Shown here: piece after piece, positions 14,215-17,422 of the stretch
How the letters are laid out: each line of letters starts with the position of its first letter
How positions within the stretch are numbered: the stretch's first letter is position 1
NCBI GenBank assembly: GCA_023435985.1
Contig: JAEZKY010000360.1
Location: forward strand, 1 to 17,422
Reading direction: 5' to 3'
Source of the DNA: Bacillota bacterium
GTDB lineage: Bacteria > Bacillota > Clostridia > Clostridiales > Clostridiaceae
Length of the DNA stretch: 17,422 bases
Program-made: the position numbers and the translations under genes
The notes under the pieces: model-generated
Database searches by the model: none
Told to the model about the DNA's origin: nothing
What the model saw: the letters and a program-made list of their open reading frames with translations, nothing else

Positions 14215-15134
14215 TGAATGTAGCAACAAGAGAAGCATATGGAGAAGCTTTAAAGGAATTGGTAATAAATGAGAATATAGTAGTATTAGATGCAGATTTA
14301 GCAAAGGCAACTAAAAGCATAGAATTTAAAAAAGCAACACCGGAAAGATTCTTTGATATGGGAATAGCAGAAGGAGATATGATTGGAACAGCGGCAGGGT
14401 TAGCTGCTTGCGGAAAAATACCATTTGCAACAACCTTTGCAATGTTTGCAGCAGGAAGAGCATTTGAACAAATAAGAAACTCAGCAGCATATCCAAAGCT
14501 AAATGTAAAAGTAGCAGTAACTCATGCAGGTGTAACAGTAGGAGAAGATGGAGGAAGTCATCAAGCAATAGAAGACATATCATTAATGAGAAGCATACCG
14601 AACATGGTGGTTTTAAATCCATCAGATGCAATAGAAGCTAAAAAAGCAGTATATGCAGCTGCAGAATATTATGGACCAGTATATATAAGACTTGGACGAG
14701 CTCCAGTACCTGTGATTCATGAGGAGAATTATGAATTTAAAATAGGAAAAGGTGAAGTATTAAGAGAAGGAAAAGATGTACTAATAGTAGCCACAGGAAT
14801 AATGGTTGCAAAAGCGTTAGAAGCAGCAGAGACTTTAAGCAAAGAAAATATAGAAGCGACGGTTGTAAATATGTCCACTATAAAGCCACTTGATGCAGAA
14901 CTTATAGTAAGTTTAGCAAAGGATATAAAAAAGGTAATTACAGCAGAAGAACACAGCATAATAGGAGGCTTAGGCTCAGCAGTCGCAGAAGTATTATCAG
15001 AGGAGTGCCCAGTTAAACTTAAGAGAATAGGACTTAAAGATGTATTTGGACAGTCAGGAACTCCAGAGGCCTTATTAAAATATTATGGACTAACTTCGGA
15101 AGATATAGTTAAAGCAGCTAAAGATATCAAATAA
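14214..15134 (+). CDS. Transketolase, C-terminal (pyrimidine-binding) subunit
   Basis: A 306-residue protein equal to the PYR plus C-terminal domains of transketolase. It carries the conserved glutamate that activates the TPP aminopyrimidine in DMGIAEGDMIG, the aromatic-rich FATTFAMFAAGRAFEQIRN, and the substrate-binding HAGVTVGEDGGSHQAIEDISLMRS. Two-gene transketolases are common in clostridia and archaea. It pairs with the overlapping upstream gene and is followed 21 nt later by the phosphohexomutase gene. Acting after the upstream aldolases and isomerase, it would feed pentose and triose phosphates into glycolysis; general pentose metabolism is an equally simple role. Confidence 0.92.
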   Translation: MNVATREAYGEALKELVINENIVVLDADLAKATKSIEFKKATPERFFDMGIAEGDMIGTAAGLAACGKIPFATTFAMFAAGRAFEQIRNSAAYPKLNVKVAVTHAGVTVGEDGGSHQAIEDISLMRSIPNMVVLNPSDAIEAKKAVYAAAEYYGPVYIRLGRAPVPVIHEENYEFKIGKGEVLREGKDVLIVATGIMVAKALEAAETLSKENIEATVVNMSTIKPLDAELIVSLAKDIKKVITAEEHSIIGGLGSAVAEVLSEECPVKLKRIGLKDVFGQSGTPEALLKYYGLTSEDIVKAAKDIK

Positions 15135-15155
15135 AATTAAAAAGGGGGCGTCATA

Positions 15156-16670
15156 ATGACTACAAATTTTTCTGCCTCAGAAAAAGATTTTAGTATAGAA
15201 CTAAGAAAACTAATAAATGGTACTGATATTAGAGGAGTAGCTATAGGAACTGAAGAGTATAAAGCAAACTTAACTACTGAAATTGCAGCTTTAATAGGGG
15301 AAGGCTTTTTTAAGTGGCTGAAAAACAGAGGACAAAATAAAAGTAACTTAAAAGTAGCTTTAGGGATGGACTCAAGATTATCTGGCCCCAAGTTAAAAGA
15401 TTCCCTAACAGAGGCTTTAATAAAAGAAGGGGTAACTGTATTTGACTGCGGTATGACTACAACACCATCAATGTTTATGACAACTATATTGGAGGATTAT
15501 AAATGTGATGGAGCAATTATGATTACAGCAAGCCACCTTCCATACTACTATAATGGTTTTAAATTTTTCACTTCAGCTGGAGGGTGTGAAAAAGAAGATA
15601 TTGAAAGTATAATAGATTTTTCTATAAAAGAAGATGGATCATCAAAAAGTTTAAAGGGTCAGGTGAAAAAATTTAGTTTAGTGGATGATTACTCAAGGGT
15701 TCTTATTGATAAGATAAGAAAAGCTACAGGTTCAGAAAAACCATTAGATGGAACTAAAATAATAGTTGATGCAGGAAATGGAGCAGGGGGTTTTTTTGCA
15801 GACAAGGTGCTAGAACATCTTGGAGCAGATATAAAAGGAAGCCAGTTCTTAAAGCCTGATGGCAGCTTTCCAAATCATATACCTAATCCAGAAAATAAAG
15901 AAGCCATGGAGTCTATAAGGAATGCAGTTTTAAGGTCTAATGCAGACCTTGGAATAATCTTTGATACGGATGTGGATAGAGCAGCTATAGTATCAAAAGC
16001 TGGAGAAGAAATAAATAAAAATGCTCTCATAGCTTTAATATCTTCAATAGTAATAAATGAAAAAAGTGGAGCAACAATAGTTACTGATTCCATAACGTCA
16101 ACAGGTTTAACGGAATTTATAGCTGATTTAGGAGGAATTCATCATAGATTCAAACGAGGGTATAAAAATGTTATAAATGAAGCTAAAAGGTTAAATGCTG
16201 AAGGAATTGAATGTCCTTTGGCAATAGAGACTTCAGGTCATGCAGCGTTAAAAGAAAATTATTTTTTAGATGATGGAGCTTACCTTATAGTAAAAATTCT
16301 AATAGAAATGTCAAAAATCAAAAATGAAGGCAAAGATATTGACTATTTAATAAAAGATTTAAAGTACCCTGAAGAAAGTAAGGAAATAAGAATAAAAATA
16401 GCTGCTGAGGATTTTAAAAATTATGGACAGACAGTGATTGATAAGTTAAAAGAGTTCTCTTATAAAGTTCAAGGCTGGAAGCTTGAACCACAAAATTATG
16501 AAGGCATAAAAATAGATTGTACTAAAGAAAAAGGATGGTTTTTACTAAGACTATCATTACATGAGCCACTTCTTGCATTAAATATTGAAAGTGATATTGA
16601 TGGCGGAGTAGAGAAGATTTTAGAAATTCTTAAATCTTTCTTTAATAATTATGATAGTTTAGATATTTAA
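15156..16670 (+). CDS. Alpha-D-phosphohexomutase family protein (phosphoglucomutase/phosphomannomutase-like)
   Basis: A 504-residue protein with the four-domain phosphohexomutase layout. It has GTDIRGVA near the N-terminus, the phosphoserine loop TASHLPYYYNGFKFF with catalytic S126, the metal loop D270-x-D272-x-D274-R, a sugar-specificity loop ETSGHAALKEN, and a C-terminal phosphate loop RLSLHEPLLALNIES. The SHLPY...NGFKFF and SLHEPLLALN forms are less common than SHNP and S.TEP; I recall similar variants in plant chloroplast-type phosphoglucomutase-like proteins, from memory only. It would interconvert 1- and 6-phosphates of a hexose. It sits 21 nt after the transketolase C subunit, has an AAAGGGGG ribosome site, and is closed by a terminator. 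Confidence 0.88.
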   Translation: MTTNFSASEKDFSIELRKLINGTDIRGVAIGTEEYKANLTTEIAALIGEGFFKWLKNRGQNKSNLKVALGMDSRLSGPKLKDSLTEALIKEGVTVFDCGMTTTPSMFMTTILEDYKCDGAIMITASHLPYYYNGFKFFTSAGGCEKEDIESIIDFSIKEDGSSKSLKGQVKKFSLVDDYSRVLIDKIRKATGSEKPLDGTKIIVDAGNGAGGFFADKVLEHLGADIKGSQFLKPDGSFPNHIPNPENKEAMESIRNAVLRSNADLGIIFDTDVDRAAIVSKAGEEINKNALIALISSIVINEKSGATIVTDSITSTGLTEFIADLGGIHHRFKRGYKNVINEAKRLNAEGIECPLAIETSGHAALKENYFLDDGAYLIVKILIEMSKIKNEGKDIDYLIKDLKYPEESKEIRIKIAAEDFKNYGQTVIDKLKEFSYKVQGWKLEPQNYEGIKIDCTKEKGWFLLRLSLHEPLLALNIESDIDGGVEKILEILKSFFNNYDSLDI

Positions 16671-16675
16671 TTAAT

Positions 16676-16712
16676 AAAAGGTTGGAGGTGAGTATACTTC
16701 TAACCTTTTTTT
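16676..16712 (+). terminator. Rho-independent terminator of the transketolase/phosphohexomutase unit
   Basis: A 13-bp stem with two G-U pairs (16676-16688 with 16697-16709) and an 8-nt loop runs into seven Ts (16706-16712), six bases after the phosphohexomutase stop codon. Confidence 0.88.
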
Positions 16713-16883
16713 AGTGTGAGATTGTCTTTGTACACCTCATAGGGTTAGTGTAACACTTTAAGGATTTTTGCTGGTTTAGTATCAGTATGTATTCTAGCTA
16801 ATTAGAGCATACAGAAAAATAAGTAAAGGCAAATTTAAAAAACTGCTTTACAAAGTAATGACTTATTTATTAGCAGTTTTTTT
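16713..16883 (+). ncRNA. Structured intergenic segment ending in a second terminator; possible small RNA
   Basis: No protein-coding frame is evident. A hairpin at 16785-16812 has two 5-bp helices (GTATG/CATAC and TTCTA/TAGAG, with a 2-nt bulge and a GCTAAT loop). A second hairpin ends the segment: AAAAAACTGCT (16837-16847) with AGCAGTTTTTT (16872-16882), running into Ts. A terminator placed well after the operon's own terminator could mean a short independent transcript. No clear promoter was found, so a backup terminator is the alternative. Confidence 0.3.
16837..16883 (+). terminator. Second Rho-independent terminator
   Basis: An 11-bp stem (16837-16847 with 16872-16882) closes a 24-nt apical region that itself can form AAGT/ACTT, followed by a T-rich tract. 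It lies about 125 nt beyond the phosphohexomutase terminator. Confidence 0.75.
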
Positions 16884-17007
16884 ATTTAGAAAAGTCTTAT
16901 ATGCCTACAAGTAGTTTGTAAAAATATTTTTAAAAGTATATTTCTAATCTTTGGTATATTTGTAATAAAAATTATTAAATAAGAATAATAATGAATTAAG
17001 ATCAAAT

Positions 17008-17053
17008 TTCTAACATAGATTATTAATTTCATAGCAAATAGTCTATGTTAGAA
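17008..17053 (+). promoter_or_regulatory. Long inverted repeat in the leader of the CoA-transferase gene
   Basis: Twelve-base perfect arms TTCTAACATAGA (17008-17019) and TCTATGTTAGAA (17042-17053) can extend inward by one G-U and four A-U pairs to a 17-bp stem with a 12-nt loop. No T-tract follows. The element ends about 27 nt before the ATG and 10 nt before the ribosome site, so it could be an operator or an mRNA control element. Confidence 0.65.
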
Positions 17054-17080
17054 TGTAAAACTTTGGAGGTGTATAGAGAA

Positions 17081-17422
17081 ATGACAAAGATTAAAACAAT
17101 ACAAGAAGCAGTAGAAAATATTAAAGATGGAATGAAAATTATGACAGCAGGCTTTTTAGGAATAGGTGCTCCATTAAAGGTTATAGATGCATTAGCAGAA
17201 AAAAATGTTAAGGATCTTACGCTTATCCAAGCTGTATCAGCTCATCCAGGAGAAACTCATGATATTGGGAAGCTCGTAGCCAATAAACAAATAAAAAAAT
17301 TTATAGGCTCACATATTGGAACTTGTCCAGAAATACAAGAGCAATATAATGCAGGTACATTAGAAGTGGAATTTATACCTATGGGGACTATAGTAGAATG
17401 TATAAGAGCTGGAGGAGCTGGA
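17081..17422 (+). CDS. CoA-transferase alpha subunit, AtoD/CtfA (acetate/acetoacetate-type) family, 3' end outside window
   Basis: The first 114 residues are present. They match subunit A of 3-oxoacid/acetate CoA-transferases: IKDGMKIMTAGFLGIGAPLKVIDAL, the conserved DLTLIQ and IGKLVANKQIKKFIGSHIGTCPE, and LEVEFIPMGTIVECIRAGGAG, which leads into the usual glycine-rich turn. The enzyme moves CoA between short-chain acyl-CoA and acetate or acetoacetate in acid and solvent metabolism of clostridia. The catalytic glutamate is on the beta subunit, expected just downstream. The ATG follows TTGGAGGTG (17063-17071). It is set apart from the sugar genes by two terminators and an inverted repeat, so it belongs to another transcription unit. 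Confidence 0.88.
   Translation, partial: MTKIKTIQEAVENIKDGMKIMTAGFLGIGAPLKVIDALAEKNVKDLTLIQAVSAHPGETHDIGKLVANKQIKKFIGSHIGTCPEIQEQYNAGTLEVEFIPMGTIVECIRAGGAG

Noticed and set aside
13393..16670. Sulfoquinovose sulfo-transketolase pathway
   Set aside because: Transketolase halves alone are not evidence; no sulfosugar isomerase, sulfonate exporter or related gene is seen.

Overview
The window is AT-rich DNA of a low-GC Gram-positive anaerobe, most likely a Clostridium sensu stricto or a close relative. The evidence is the dominance of AGA and ATA codons, strong AGGAGG ribosome sites, flavin/iron-sulfur amino-acid redox enzymes, split transketolase genes and, at the right edge, an acetate/acetoacetate-type CoA-transferase subunit. 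The species cannot be named from the sequence. No rRNA, tRNA, CRISPR array, transposase or phage gene was seen.

Left block (1-4114, + strand). After the last codons of a probable ornithine-cyclodeaminase-family gene come four tightly packed genes for a dehydrogenase of the D-hydroxyproline dehydrogenase/opine oxidase type: a small [2Fe-2S] protein, an FAD pyridine-nucleotide-disulfide-type subunit with a C-terminal two-cluster ferredoxin region, a BFD-like [2Fe-2S] protein, and a DAO-family FAD subunit. A Rid-family protein follows, and a good terminator ends the unit. The likely job is oxidation of an amino or imino acid to an imine, with electrons passed through Fe-S clusters. The substrate is not identifiable.

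Middle-left (4115-7288). An AraC-family regulator (+) faces a PuuP-like APC permease (-) across a shared bidirectional terminator. The permease leader carries a strong hairpin. A palindromic extended -10 element between the permease and the next regulator could drive transcription both ways.

Centre (7185-13370, + strand). A sugar PTS unit: a PRD/EIIB/EIIA-containing MtlR-like regulator, an ascorbate-type EIIB and a UlaA-type EIIC, then a KdsD-like SIS isomerase without CBS domains, a DHDPS/NAL-superfamily lyase and a KDPG/KHG-type aldolase. The only EIIA in the unit is the regulator's C-terminal domain, and an in-frame ATG with a strong ribosome site lies exactly at its boundary. No ascorbate catabolic enzyme (UlaD/E/F/G) is present. 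The combination suggests uptake-phosphorylation of a sugar acid, cleavage to pyruvate plus an aldose phosphate, and isomerisation into the pentose phosphate pool. The genes from EIIC through the KDPG aldolase use CGN arginine codons far more than their neighbours, which hints at separate ancestry.

Right (13393-17422, + strand). Split transketolase (N and C subunits, 1-nt overlap) and a phosphohexomutase form a unit ended by a terminator. A structured, possibly RNA-encoding intergenic stretch with its own terminator follows, then a long inverted repeat just upstream of the CoA-transferase alpha subunit gene, which is cut by the window end.
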